A stretch of DNA of 64,000 bases from JAFGXT01 sp963677165 (GTDB lineage Bacteria > Verrucomicrobiota > Lentisphaeria > Victivallales > SZUA-371): positions 558,001 to 622,000 of the forward strand of contig CAXXSX010000001.1 in NCBI GenBank assembly GCA_963677165.2, written 5' to 3'. Made by a program: the position numbers and the translations under genes. Below the pieces are notes generated by a model that had not been told where the DNA came from, did not search any database, and saw only the letters and a list, made by a program, of their open reading frames with translations. How positions within the stretch are numbered: the first letter of the stretch is position 1; each line of letters begins with the position of its first letter. Positions 1-9,107 of the stretch are shown here, piece by piece.

Positions 1-78
1 GTACGGGGATTTATCCGCAAACCTTATCTTCAAGCCGAACTCAGCAAACTGCTTGCCAACGTCCTTTCTCATAAGTGA
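1..78 (+). CDS. C-terminal end of a response-regulator receiver domain protein (partial)
   Basis: The first 78 bases read in frame from base 1 to a TGA stop and give a 25-residue tail beginning VRGFIRKPYLQAELSKLL. A G-F-[IL]-x-KP-[FY]-x(2)-x-EL pattern is the usual end of a CheY-like receiver domain: the Lys-Pro pair follows beta-strand 5 and the last stretch is alpha-helix 5. The receiver sits at the extreme C-terminus, so the gene is either a stand-alone response regulator or, more likely, a hybrid histidine kinase. The 5' part lies outside the window and the signal sensed cannot be judged. Confidence rests on the short motif only. Confidence 0.6.
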   Translation, partial: VRGFIRKPYLQAELSKLLANVLSHK

Positions 79-127
79 TTTTTGTCGCTTAATTAAAGTT
101 TTATTGTAAAAATATGTCAGAAATATC

Positions 128-156
128 TTGACATAGTCAGCGGTTTGTGTTATACT
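128..156 (+). promoter_or_regulatory. Sigma-70-type promoter for the prepilin-like gene
   Basis: TTGACA (128-133) is followed after exactly 17 bases by TATACT (151-156). This is close to the bacterial consensus and lies about 55 bases before the start codon at 210. It probably drives the locus that begins with the prepilin-like gene. Confidence 0.7.
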
Positions 157-209
157 CTTAGCATGGATTAAGGAGAAAGCATTAACAATTTAAAAAGGCG
201 GAGTTGTTC

Positions 210-989
210 ATGAAAAAATTATTCACACTCATCGAACTCTTAGTTGTGATAGCGATTATCGCTATTCTTGCCGCGTTGTTGCTGCCGGCGCTGGGGAGTG
301 CCCGGGATAGAGCAAAAGGGATATACTGTACCGGTAATCTCAAACAGATCGGTTCGATTTATATGTTTTATGCGTCCGATTATGATAATTGGACTGTTCG
401 CGGACGCCAGCTGATCAATGATGGTAAATCGACCGGAAATCCCTGGTTTTACCAGTTAGCAACTCTGGGATATTTAAATCATTCGCAATACAGTGACGCG
501 AGAAAGAAGACCTCAATATTTGTGTGCCCGAAAGACAGGCGGCCGGAATATGATCCATCCGACGGAGGAACTCCCAGAATCAGCTATGGTACAAATACCA
601 GTATTACCCAGGGGGAGAATGCTAAAGTTGTTGACGATACGTCGTGGAACCGTGATTATCACAGGCGGTTCGTTGATTTGAATAAGACTGTAAAAAAAGC
701 GTCTCAGGCTGTTTTAATGGCAGACTGCTGGGTTCTTTATTCCAACAATAAGAAAGATTATATTCTTCGAATGGGGAATGGGTCAAGTGTGACCAGTACA
801 TCTGGTTGGTTTGGAGATAAACCTCCAGCCTACATTTCTCTGAGGCATAATAATAATTCTACCGCGGCATTGTTCTGTGACGGGCATGTTGCGATGGTGA
901 AAGGTCCAATTTATAATACAGTTACAACTTCCTCCTCATATGTTCAGTGGCTGAATCCACAGAAAAGAGATGGAATTGATTTAAACTAA
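210..989 (+). CDS. Prepilin-like secreted protein with H-x10-DG C-terminal motif
   Basis: The N-terminus has a short basic segment, then the type IV pilin/pseudopilin helix TLIELLVVIAIIAILAALLLP and a Glu at mature position 5. It is therefore expected to enter the type II secretion/type IV pilus assembly route. The residue before FTLIE is Leu, not the usual Gly of a prepilin peptidase site. Near the C-terminus HNNNSTAALFCDG is the variant H-x(10)-DG of the motif seen in many such proteins of Lentisphaerota and Planctomycetota. I chose ATG 210 rather than the upstream TTG at 204 because AAGGCGGAG ends 6 bases before it. The gene heads a pectin-degradation locus. In these phyla such proteins are present in many copies beside sugar-degrading genes, but their job is unknown; surface anchoring or binding is a guess. 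Confidence 0.85.
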   Translation: MKKLFTLIELLVVIAIIAILAALLLPALGSARDRAKGIYCTGNLKQIGSIYMFYASDYDNWTVRGRQLINDGKSTGNPWFYQLATLGYLNHSQYSDARKKTSIFVCPKDRRPEYDPSDGGTPRISYGTNTSITQGENAKVVDDTSWNRDYHRRFVDLNKTVKKASQAVLMADCWVLYSNNKKDYILRMGNGSSVTSTSGWFGDKPPAYISLRHNNNSTAALFCDGHVAMVKGPIYNTVTTSSSYVQWLNPQKRDGIDLN

Positions 990-1018
990 AAATCTAACAA
1001 GATGATAAGGAGATAACC

Positions 1019-1600
1019 ATGCTTTGTAAGATGTTAAAAACTACTTTCACTGCAACTGTAATGCTACTGGGATTCAGTACAATGGCGCAATCGACTCAAA
1101 TGCTGAAAAATAGTTCATTCGCTCTTTCCGGAGGGAAGGTTTGCAGCTGGTTTATGTCGCCCAAATCCATGCCGATTGAGTCTGTTAAAGAGGGACTGCC
1201 CGATGGAGTGTCTTCCGCCTTGTGTATAACAATCGCAAAAGAAAAAAAATATGATGGACAGTTGCTTCAAAGGGTGTATCTTAGGAAGGGTAAATACAAA
1301 AAGCTGACTTTGAGCGGCTGGATGAAAAGCGCGAAGAGTCGTGCCGCTTATATTCAGGTTAAACTTTATGTAGATAAAAAAGAATTGAAGCGTTTGACTT
1401 TGGGATACAGCTCTCAGGACTGGGATAAGTTCAACTATGATATCAACTTGCCCAGCTCGGTTAATAAGATGGAAGTTATTTTCCGCTGGAGACATTATGC
1501 GAAGTATCTCGACTCCAAAATCTTGATCGCGGATATGAAGCTTGTTCCTCCTGCGGTAAAAGAAGAAACTGCTGCAAGTGAAAACGGCGGCGCGAAATAA
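1019..1600 (+). CDS. Secreted carbohydrate-binding-module-like protein
   Basis: This 193-residue protein has a signal peptide (about residues 1-25, ending near FSTMAQS) and a single beta-rich domain. The domain starts LKNSSFALSGGKVCSWF, contains YKKLTLSGWMKS, and ends with an ILIADMKLVPP strand. That layout resembles the CBM4/9-type jelly-roll domains that bind sugars, but no catalytic motif is visible. A clear AAGGAG ribosome site precedes ATG 1019. It lies 29 bases after the prepilin-like gene and 29 bases before the regulator, so the three probably share a transcript. The likely role is binding a polysaccharide at the cell surface or in the periplasm; the ligand is not predictable from the sequence. 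Confidence 0.6.
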   Translation: MLCKMLKTTFTATVMLLGFSTMAQSTQMLKNSSFALSGGKVCSWFMSPKSMPIESVKEGLPDGVSSALCITIAKEKKYDGQLLQRVYLRKGKYKKLTLSGWMKSAKSRAAYIQVKLYVDKKELKRLTLGYSSQDWDKFNYDINLPSSVNKMEVIFRWRHYAKYLDSKILIADMKLVPPAVKEETAASENGGAK

Positions 1601-1629
1601 AGTCGAACAGTATTGTTGGAGTTTTTAAT

Positions 1630-2988
1630 ATGACAGCTGATAAAACATCTCTGATACGTTCCTACATTTTGGATCTGCTTGAAAAGGGCATTATTTGTTC
1701 GGATGATAAAATACCCGGAGCCAGGGATCTCGCGTCAGAACTGAAAGTTTCCTTTCTTAAAGTTCAGCAGGCTTTGGAAACTTTAGCTCGAGACGGGATT
1801 CTTGAAACCAGAGGACGTGTAGGTACATTTGTTCAACAGGGCTGGGAAGAACGTGTTCTTCATGATAATATCAGTGTGTTTAATAAGGCGGATCAATTGC
1901 CATGGATCTCAGGTTTGACCGATATTATTGCTGAACATATTCCGGGATTGCGTTTTACTCATGCCTTCAAGAAAGGAATGCTTGAGATTAAAACTACGCT
2001 ATACGTTCAGGAAAACCATGAGCAATTTATGGATATGTCTGAGATCTTTAAAGAATGTTTTCCCGATGAAAGTATCTTTTTTGAAGACGCGTTTATTCCA
2101 TTTAAGCTTGAGAACAAACTTATTGGCATTCCTTTTTCGTTTTCTCCCAGAGTTTTATATTACAATCCGGAACTCTTTGAAAAGGCCGGAATTCCTTGTC
2201 CGGAAGGAAGTTGGACCTGGGAGGAGTTTGTGGATGATGTCCGTAAATTCAAGGAAATATTGCCGGTTGATAAAATTATCAATATAATTCCTCAGACTTT
2301 TTATTGGCTCAATATTGTCCACAGGAGTGGCGGGCATATTTTTGAAAATAGGAAAGTTGATATCGGTTCGAATGAAACTGTCCGGGGATTAAAGCTGTTT
2401 GCAGAACTTTGGAAAGAAGTTGAAAACAGCCAGATTGACGGCAGGGATTTTGCAAATTCGTTTTTTAAAGGTGAAGCGGCAATGTTTATCGGCGGCCGAC
2501 AGTTTGTCAGCCAGTTGAAAGTTAAAAACGCGGACGACTGGAAAACGGTTGCTCTGCCGCATATTTCAGGTGGCAGGGATGTTACCAGTCAGGCCACTGA
2601 CTTGCTGTGTATTAGAAAATCATGTACGAGCATGGCTTTAGCTAGAAAGTATGTCCAAATAATGCTTTCGGAGCAGGTTCAGGATTATATCGGAAGGCAT
2701 AAATACGCGATTCCTATCCGGAAAAGTTCCGCATTCAAGAGCATAGACTTAACTGATCCCAGGGATTCGCTATTTGCGGTTGAAATGGGCAAGCTTGCCT
2801 CGGAACCGTTGGCAGAACATCCTGAGCTTGCCCGGTTGTTAGTATCCGGCATGGATCGTATTCTTACGGATTGTATGGATATTGATTCCGGAATTAAAGA
2901 ACTGCTTATGGCGTCAAAAGTATTTGTTGGAATACAGGAACACCGTGAACAGCGTGTCCAATATGAAAACCAATTGAGTATTGCTTGA
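1630..2988 (+). CDS. GntR-type HTH regulator fused to an ABC sugar-binding-protein domain
   Basis: Residues 5-70 form a GntR winged helix (ARDLASELKVSFLKVQQALE, then DGILETRGRVGTFV). From about residue 105 to 430 the protein resembles a family 1 extracellular solute-binding protein, including the sugar-binder signature YNPELFEKAGIPCPEGSWTW. There is no signal peptide, so the binding domain must work in the cytoplasm as the ligand sensor of a one-component regulator. In most GntR/LacI-type sugar regulators the sensor is a LacI-like fold; here a transporter-type binding protein has taken that place. It sits between the carbohydrate-binding protein gene and the beta-helix gene and probably controls this pectin locus in response to a released oligosaccharide. 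TTGGAG precedes ATG 1630. Confidence 0.85.
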   Translation: MTADKTSLIRSYILDLLEKGIICSDDKIPGARDLASELKVSFLKVQQALETLARDGILETRGRVGTFVQQGWEERVLHDNISVFNKADQLPWISGLTDIIAEHIPGLRFTHAFKKGMLEIKTTLYVQENHEQFMDMSEIFKECFPDESIFFEDAFIPFKLENKLIGIPFSFSPRVLYYNPELFEKAGIPCPEGSWTWEEFVDDVRKFKEILPVDKIINIIPQTFYWLNIVHRSGGHIFENRKVDIGSNETVRGLKLFAELWKEVENSQIDGRDFANSFFKGEAAMFIGGRQFVSQLKVKNADDWKTVALPHISGGRDVTSQATDLLCIRKSCTSMALARKYVQIMLSEQVQDYIGRHKYAIPIRKSSAFKSIDLTDPRDSLFAVEMGKLASEPLAEHPELARLLVSGMDRILTDCMDIDSGIKELLMASKVFVGIQEHREQRVQYENQLSIA

Positions 2989-3042
2989 TTGCGTACTATC
3001 GAATTATCTGTCTTTATACCCTATTAAATTTGAGGAAATAAA

Positions 3043-5352
3043 ATGAGAAACAGACTCTTTTTGTGTCTTGCCGTCGTGGGCATAACATGTATTGCCGCTA
3101 CGAATGCTATTGCCGTGAAAATCAGAGCGGTTCCGACGTTTGAAAACTGTAGCGTTTATATTGAAGATGCCGGTGATAAGAAAGCGGATGATTTTAAGAT
3201 TGAATATCGCCTGAAAGGGCAGAATGAGTGGCAAAAAGGGCATGTCCTGACTGATGCCCTGGACAACCATACTCCAAGAACTTCGATCTTTAAACTTAAG
3301 TCTGCCACGAACTATGAAGTCCGATGCCTTGCCGATGGGAGTGAGGTTGCTAAAACCTCATTTCGTACGTGGAGTGAGAAAGTACCCGTTGTCCGTACTA
3401 TAGTGGTAAAAAATAAAAAAGGGCTCAAGATTACGAAAAGCGGTAAGCCGACTGGTTGGATTCGTTATATCATGGATCCCAAGCTGAAACAGATTGAGGG
3501 TGGTTATGATGAAGAGCAGGCCATACTGATTGAAAATGTTTCTTATATTATTATTGACGGCTTCCGGATTCGTGGCGGTAAAAGACACGGTATACTAATA
3601 AAGAAAGCCGGAAACATCCGTATCACCAACTGTGATATCGCGGGATTTGGCCGTAAAGGTGAACTTGTGAAGAAAGGTATCCGTTATGAACCGGGCGCAT
3701 CAAAAGCCAACAACTGGGATGCGGGCGTGTATCTTGATTTGGCGGAACAGATATTAATTGAGCATTGCTATATTCATGATCCCCGCAGTACTGCTAATTC
3801 ATGGACATTCGGTCATCCGGTGGGCCCTAACGGTATTTTTGTCAGAGCCGGAAAAAAGGGCGGACTTGTGGTGCGTTACAACGATATCATTGGCAGTCAG
3901 GAACATCGCTGGAATGACGCGATTGAAGCTTATGCCAATGGCGAGCCCTGGGGCGGATTCAGAATTGATTCAGATATTTATGGCAACTATCTCGCATATC
4001 CTAATGATGATTGTATTGAGCTTGAAGGTGGAATGCAGAATATCCGCTTTTACGGTAATAAGATCGAAGGCGGTCTCTGCGGGATTAGTACTGCCGCCAA
4101 TCTGGCTGGACCTGCTTATATCTATAACAACCTGGTGGTTAATCTTGGTGAAGATCGCGGTTGTGCCAGTGCTGCGGTGAAGAACGGTGGTGGTAATCTG
4201 TATTCTCAGGGAGTTACCTATTTTTATAATAATACATTTCTGTCCGAGGGTAGAGGGATTACTGGGGTTGGATTTGGGCAAAGCAGTAACCGCAGAATGT
4301 TTCACGGCGTATCAAGAAATAATATTCTGATGATGGAAGGTGCGGGCATTTCCGATATGGAATGTTCTCCGCGCTGTTCTTATAACTATGACCTTTTTGC
4401 CGGAGCTTTCGGAGGAAAAGGCGGTTATGATATTAAGTCGAAAGATATGGAAAAAAATGCAGTCTTCGGAAATCCTGATTTCCGTGATCCGCTCCATGGT
4501 GATATTTCTCTTGGAGATAATAGTTCTGCTCGGGGCGCGGGAGTCGCGATCCCGGGATTTCTTTCCGGTGACAAGGTTGATATGGGGGCGGTCGGCAACG
4601 ATTCACTTAAGGCTTTGCCCTGGCGTAACGCCGGAATTGATCTTGATAAAAGACAACTTTTATTGAAGACTTCTTCTGGCAAAGCCGTTTCCGCTACGGT
4701 AAAAGTGAGTCCTGCCGGATTGAAAAAAGCGACTAAGTTCACGATTCTGAAAAATACCGCGTTCCCATGGTTGGAAGTTTCTCCGGCCGAAGGCGAAATT
4801 ACTCCGGACAGCAGTGTGGAACTTAAGGTAACGTTTGATCCGTCAAAAGCAAAAGCATCTTATCTCCCCGGTGCGTTCGTAGTCAAATTGAAGTCCGGCG
4901 AGTCGGTCCCGGTCAGTGTATACGGTATGGTCAGACAGGAGCCGTTCGGCAAATTTTATCAGGCAGTGGATTGCGAAGGTGCGAAGTATTTCGACAAAGT
5001 AACTAAAGATGGGGTAAAATGTCTTGACTTCTGCGATAATTATAAAAACGGGATTACCATTAAGCCGGATGTCCCCGCGGATGGCGAGTATTTCCTCTAT
5101 TACAAGGTAAAATGTCCTATGCCGTTTCCAAATCACGATTCAATTTTTGTCAGGATAAATGGTTCTGAATTGGAACGTTGTGCGTTGACTGCCAGTGGCA
5201 CATGGTATTGGAATAAAAAAGCGGGTAAGACTTCAACAGTAAAACTTCACAAAGGAGTAAATAACATATTAATTGCTCAGCGTGAAAGTATTTATATTGC
5301 CGCGGTCTATCTGTCTGCCGTACCTGTATTTCCCGGACAAAAGCTGAAATGA
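3043..5352 (+). CDS. Secreted right-handed beta-helix polysaccharide-active protein with C-terminal binding domain
   Basis: The 769-residue product starts with a signal peptide ending near residue 24. A fibronectin-III-like domain (about 25-110) is followed by a long parallel beta-helix (about 140-500) with repeated strands such as YIIIDGFRIRGG, NIRITNCDIAGFG and LIEHCYIHD. A second beta-sandwich (about 550-640) and a CBM35/CBM6-like domain at the C-terminus (about 650-760) complete it. The beta-helix fold is that of pectate lyases and related polysaccharide lyases and hydrolases. I cannot assign a catalytic residue set or CAZy family. The acetylesterase starts 11 bases downstream, which supports action on pectin or rhamnogalacturonan outside the cytoplasm. 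Confidence 0.75.
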   Translation: MRNRLFLCLAVVGITCIAATNAIAVKIRAVPTFENCSVYIEDAGDKKADDFKIEYRLKGQNEWQKGHVLTDALDNHTPRTSIFKLKSATNYEVRCLADGSEVAKTSFRTWSEKVPVVRTIVVKNKKGLKITKSGKPTGWIRYIMDPKLKQIEGGYDEEQAILIENVSYIIIDGFRIRGGKRHGILIKKAGNIRITNCDIAGFGRKGELVKKGIRYEPGASKANNWDAGVYLDLAEQILIEHCYIHDPRSTANSWTFGHPVGPNGIFVRAGKKGGLVVRYNDIIGSQEHRWNDAIEAYANGEPWGGFRIDSDIYGNYLAYPNDDCIELEGGMQNIRFYGNKIEGGLCGISTAANLAGPAYIYNNLVVNLGEDRGCASAAVKNGGGNLYSQGVTYFYNNTFLSEGRGITGVGFGQSSNRRMFHGVSRNNILMMEGAGISDMECSPRCSYNYDLFAGAFGGKGGYDIKSKDMEKNAVFGNPDFRDPLHGDISLGDNSSARGAGVAIPGFLSGDKVDMGAVGNDSLKALPWRNAGIDLDKRQLLLKTSSGKAVSATVKVSPAGLKKATKFTILKNTAFPWLEVSPAEGEITPDSSVELKVTFDPSKAKASYLPGAFVVKLKSGESVPVSVYGMVRQEPFGKFYQAVDCEGAKYFDKVTKDGVKCLDFCDNYKNGITIKPDVPADGEYFLYYKVKCPMPFPNHDSIFVRINGSELERCALTASGTWYWNKKAGKTSTVKLHKGVNNILIAQRESIYIAAVYLSAVPVFPGQKLK

Positions 5353-5363
5353 GGTATTGAGTG

Positions 5364-6074
5364 ATGAATTTGCATATACGAGTTATTTCATGGCTGATCA
5401 TATTTCTTTTTGCGATGATGCCGGTTGCATTGATGGCGGAAGGGAAAGTGCTTATTGCCGGAGACTCCACCGTTGAAAATGTTGCTCCAAAGTATAAAAA
5501 TCGCAAAGGATGGGGACAGGTTTTTGGACAGTTTTGCCGGGATGATATTCAGATCGTTAATCTTGCGCGTGGAGGACGCAGTACAAAAAACTTCCGCAAG
5601 TATAATGACTGGAATAAGTTGCTGAGTAGGACAACGCCGGGAGATTTTATTCTTCTTCAGTTTGGACACAATGATTCCCACAAAAAAGATCAACCGGAAT
5701 CGACTGATGCAAAAACGGATTACAAGGATAACCTGAGACTCTTTGCTGATGAAGCGGCAAAAGCCGGTGCAACACTGATTTTTGTTACGCCTCCGCACCG
5801 GCGGGTATTTGGGAGAAGCGGTCGAATATCGCAGGCCTTGGCTCCTTATGCGAATGCAATGAAAGCAGTCGCGAAAGAGAAAAATCTGGCGATTGTCGAC
5901 CTATATTCCATGACGGAAAAAGAAATGCAGACGCTGGGAGATAAAGGAACTGTTTCATTGTTTGCCCCGAACGATCGTTCTCACTTTTCTGACAAGGGGG
6001 CTGTATGGCTGGCCAGTCTGATTGCCGGCGATATCAAACGACAGAAACTTCCAATGGCTGTTGTTTTGAAATAA
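5364..6074 (+). CDS. Rhamnogalacturonan acetylesterase-type SGNH hydrolase
   Basis: After a signal peptide (about residues 1-25) the protein shows the four SGNH blocks in order. They are block I GDSTVEN with the nucleophile Ser, block II Gly in LARGGRSTK, block III Asn in FGHNDSHK, and block V Asp-x-x-His in NDRSHFSDKG. The GDSTV and GHNDSHK forms are those of the rhamnogalacturonan acetylesterase (CE12-like) family, which removes acetyl groups from pectin. Length (236 residues) fits the family. ATG 5364 is preferred over GTG 5361 because GAGGT lies 8 bases upstream. It probably prepares acetylated rhamnogalacturonan for the beta-helix enzyme encoded just upstream. It ends the locus; a palindromic repeat and a terminator follow. 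Confidence 0.88.
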   Translation: MNLHIRVISWLIIFLFAMMPVALMAEGKVLIAGDSTVENVAPKYKNRKGWGQVFGQFCRDDIQIVNLARGGRSTKNFRKYNDWNKLLSRTTPGDFILLQFGHNDSHKKDQPESTDAKTDYKDNLRLFADEAAKAGATLIFVTPPHRRVFGRSGRISQALAPYANAMKAVAKEKNLAIVDLYSMTEKEMQTLGDKGTVSLFAPNDRSHFSDKGAVWLASLIAGDIKRQKLPMAVVLK

Positions 6075-6101
6075 AAGAGTCTTGCGAAATGATCGAATTT
6101 G

Positions 6102-6191
6102 GGTAGGGCGCACTCTCCGTAGTGCGCCGTCTCCCGGGATTTTGTGCTCAAGCACAAAATAGCTGACGGTTGCGGAGAATCTTCCCTTCCC
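6102..6191. repeat. Copy 1 of an ~90 bp palindromic dispersed repeat
   Basis: This segment matches 9108-9196 over its whole length with scattered substitutions. It starts GGTAGGGCGCACTCTCCG, contains the inner palindrome ATTTTGTGCT-C-AAGCACAAAAT (about 6138-6160) followed by AGCTGACGGTTGCGGAGAA, and ends near CCCTTCCC. Both copies lie just after a stop codon. Size, terminal inverted repeats and internal palindromes fit a REP-like or MITE-like element; no transposase is in the window. Confidence 0.8.
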
Positions 6192-6223
6192 GATAATTTG
6201 CATTTAAGATAATTTAAGGATAA

Positions 6224-6265
6224 ATGAAGCTTCCGGATTATGAATGACGGAGCTTCATTTTTTTG
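6224..6265 (+). terminator. Rho-independent terminator
   Basis: ATGAAGCTTCCG and CGGAGCTTCAT pair with one bulged base around a short loop and are followed by a run of seven T. It lies between the pectin locus and tldD and would end transcripts coming from the acetylesterase gene. Confidence 0.75.
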
Positions 6266-6374
6266 TATTAATTATTGATACATTCCAATTCTCTTCATGT
6301 TTGTTTTTTCATCTATCGGCTTTATAGTAGAGTAAATTCAATGAGATGAAACTTGCCTTTAGGAAGAGTGGACC

Positions 6375-7742
6375 ATGAAGAATATTCTATTTGATGCAAT
6401 TAAAAAAAGTACGGCTGATTATACCGAAATCAGGTACGAAACCAGTAACTCAACTGTTATTTCCCTGCTGAAAGAAGAAGTAAATCAAGCTACGATGACC
6501 GATTTTTGCGGGGGGATCGTCCGGGCTTGTAAAAAAGGCGGCTGGGGAACTGCCGTTTTCGATTCGCTGGATAATCTTTCAAGTTCTGTTGCACAGGCTT
6601 GTACCTATGCCGCGCTTGCCGCCAGGGAGAAAACCGAACTTGCCGAGGTCGATATCGTTGACAACGAAGTAAGAGCCGAGTTTAAACGGGATTTTCGGGG
6701 AGTCAGTTTGAAAGACAAGCTGGCGATGATCAGCGTCTATAATGATATTATCCTGAAAAAGTCTCCGAAAATGGAGTCTTCTTCCGCTTCCTATTCCGAT
6801 ACCTTGCGAACGGTATATTTTGCAAACAGCTATGGGTCATATTATATGGAGGAACGACCTTATATTAATTGTCGATTCCTGGCGGTTGCCCGTGACGGCA
6901 GTCTGATTCAACGTACGCATAAGGGCATTTCTTCGCGCAATGATTACAACGAACTCACGGGCTTGGAAGGCGAGGCTGAAAAGATTGCCGAGCGCGCTCT
7001 GGCTTTGCTTGAGGCTCCAAAATGTGAGGGTGGAGCAAAAACCGTTATTCTGGACAACGATCTCGGCGGAGTATTTGTGCATGAGGCATTTGGACACCTG
7101 AGTGAAGCCGACTTCCTTCAGGATAATCCACAGATGCGTGACCTGATGTATATCGGACGTGAAATGGGCGTAAAGAATCTGAATATCATTGATGACGGCA
7201 CGATTCCCGGCTGCCGTGGATCGTATACTTATGACGATGAAGGTACACCGGCTTCAAAAACATGGCTGGTGCGTGACGGACAGCTTGCCGGTCATCTTCA
7301 TTCCCGAGAAACCGCTGGGAAAATGGAGGCGAAACCCACGGGGCATGCTCGAGCTTTAAACCGCGGCAATAAGCCGATCGTCAGGATGGCCAATACTTAT
7401 ATTGATAACGGCGATATCCCGAAAGAGGAGCTTTTTGCGAGTGTTGATGACGGCATTTATGCCTGTCAGGCATTCGGAGGACAGACGATGATGGAGATGT
7501 TTACTTTTTCCGCCGCCTATGGCTATCGTATCCGCAATGGTAAAATATGTGAACTGCTGCGGGATGTGGTGTTAACCGGAAATGTGTTTGAGACCCTGCA
7601 CAATATTGACGGGATCGGCAACGATCTGACGCTCAGTAAAGGTGGCGGCGGATGTGGTAAAAACGGACAAAGTCCGCTGCCGGTTGGTTTGGGGGCTCCC
7701 CATATTCGAATCCGTAATGTCGTTGTCGGCGGTAATAATTAA
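6375..7742 (+). CDS. tldD: TldD family metalloprotease subunit
   Basis: The 455-residue protein has the TldD zinc motif HEAFGH at residues 236-241 (HExxxH) and a C-terminal GGGGCGKNGQSPLPVG loop whose Cys is the usual third zinc ligand. TldD forms the catalytic half of the TldD/TldE heterodimer. In E. coli this complex trims unfolded peptides, including modified ones such as the microcin B17 leader. The partner gene follows after 16 bases, so the pair is intact and probably co-transcribed. I see no peptide-modification gene nearby, so a general proteolytic or peptide-maturation role is all that can be said. Length and motifs are normal for the family. Confidence 0.92.
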   Translation: MKNILFDAIKKSTADYTEIRYETSNSTVISLLKEEVNQATMTDFCGGIVRACKKGGWGTAVFDSLDNLSSSVAQACTYAALAAREKTELAEVDIVDNEVRAEFKRDFRGVSLKDKLAMISVYNDIILKKSPKMESSSASYSDTLRTVYFANSYGSYYMEERPYINCRFLAVARDGSLIQRTHKGISSRNDYNELTGLEGEAEKIAERALALLEAPKCEGGAKTVILDNDLGGVFVHEAFGHLSEADFLQDNPQMRDLMYIGREMGVKNLNIIDDGTIPGCRGSYTYDDEGTPASKTWLVRDGQLAGHLHSRETAGKMEAKPTGHARALNRGNKPIVRMANTYIDNGDIPKEELFASVDDGIYACQAFGGQTMMEMFTFSAAYGYRIRNGKICELLRDVVLTGNVFETLHNIDGIGNDLTLSKGGGGCGKNGQSPLPVGLGAPHIRIRNVVVGGNN

Positions 7743-7758
7743 CAGGGGAAGGCGGAAA

Positions 7759-9075
7759 ATGTTTAAGAGTCAGATAGATAAATATACGCAAGATTTTAAG
7801 AATGCGGTGGATTATGCCGTATCAAAAGGGGCACAGGGAGCCAAACTGCTGTTTCATCACTCTGCCGAAGATAAGATAGAATTTGAGGCCGGAATATTTA
7901 AAAACGGCACTGCGGCGGAAAGAATATCCTTCGATATTACCGTATTGAAAAACGGACGACTTGGTAGAGTGACCGGCAATCGCGTCAGCGAACTGAAAAA
8001 ACTGATTGATGCCGCGCTGGACCTGACCGCAGACGGCAGCAACGCCCATTTTTCGAACTGGCCTGTGCCCGGTACTTATGCCGATGTACAGTTGTTTTCG
8101 GCAAAGGCGGCAGCACTGCCGGTCGAGCAACTGATTGATGCCTGTAACGTGTGTTGTGACAGCTTGAGAGCCTATGATCCGGAGCTGTATATCGAAGCGA
8201 AAGCCGGACGTCGTGAGTCTGAAACGCTGCTGGTGACGTCTACCGGTATTTGTGAGTCCGAACATGAGAGTCATTGGCACCTGATGCCTTCCGTACAGAA
8301 GACCGAAGGAACCGAGATGGTCAACAGTTGGGCCTATCGCAGTTGGAACGAACTCGATGAGAAGTTTTCAACGGATGAGCTGATCAAAGAAATTACTTTC
8401 GATCTGGAACACAGTAAGACCGCCGCAACGCTGGTCAGTGGAAAGTACCCGGCGATTTTGCCGCCCGACTTGTTCCAGCAGTTTCTGCTGCATCCGCTCC
8501 AAATGGGAATTAACGGCAATAATGTGATCCGCGCCGGTTCCCCTTTGAAAGAAAAGCTTGGACAGAAAATACTGGCCGACTCTATTACCGTCATCGATGA
8601 TCCACATGTGCCGTTTTCTCCGTCAAGCGGAAAATTGGATGATGATGGCATTCCTACTGCTCCCATGACGGTGATTGATAAAGGTGTATTGAAAACGTTC
8701 CTGTATGATTATGATACCGCATTCCTTGCTGGAGTCGAACCGACGGGAAATGCCGGATGTTCATTTAGTAATTCGATTATCAGTCCGGGAAGTTGTCCCA
8801 GCGAAGAACTTATCGCTTCCGTGGAACGTGGTATATATGTTCAAAACATGATGGGATTCGGGCAGGGGAATATTATCAACGGAGATTTTAGTGCGAATCT
8901 GGCGTTGGCTTTTGTCATTGAGAACGGCAATATCATTGGTCGAATCAAGGATGCCATGATTAGCGGCAACAGCTATGATATTTTCAAGGACAACGTTACG
9001 CTCAGTAGCAACCTGGACTGGTCGGGAATGGCACCGTATGCGTTAGCGGAAGGTTTCCACATCAGCTCGAAATAA
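7759..9075 (+). CDS. pmbA: TldE/PmbA family metalloprotease partner subunit
   Basis: The product (438 residues from ATG 7759) is the non-catalytic partner that shares the TldD fold but lacks the HExxxH zinc motif. Family features include the ending region NIINGDFSANLALAFVIENG and YDIFKDNVTLSSNLDW. ATG 7759 is chosen over an upstream in-frame start because GGGGAAGGCGG directly precedes it and the extra N-terminus would overlap tldD with no family match. TldE shapes the substrate cavity and makes the TldD active site work. The gene ends 32 bases before the second copy of the 90 bp repeat. Confidence 0.9.
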   Translation: MFKSQIDKYTQDFKNAVDYAVSKGAQGAKLLFHHSAEDKIEFEAGIFKNGTAAERISFDITVLKNGRLGRVTGNRVSELKKLIDAALDLTADGSNAHFSNWPVPGTYADVQLFSAKAAALPVEQLIDACNVCCDSLRAYDPELYIEAKAGRRESETLLVTSTGICESEHESHWHLMPSVQKTEGTEMVNSWAYRSWNELDEKFSTDELIKEITFDLEHSKTAATLVSGKYPAILPPDLFQQFLLHPLQMGINGNNVIRAGSPLKEKLGQKILADSITVIDDPHVPFSPSSGKLDDDGIPTAPMTVIDKGVLKTFLYDYDTAFLAGVEPTGNAGCSFSNSIISPGSCPSEELIASVERGIYVQNMMGFGQGNIINGDFSANLALAFVIENGNIIGRIKDAMISGNSYDIFKDNVTLSSNLDWSGMAPYALAEGFHISSK

Positions 9076-9107
9076 ATATAAAAGTTATGTGAAATAAGAT
9101 GCCAATT

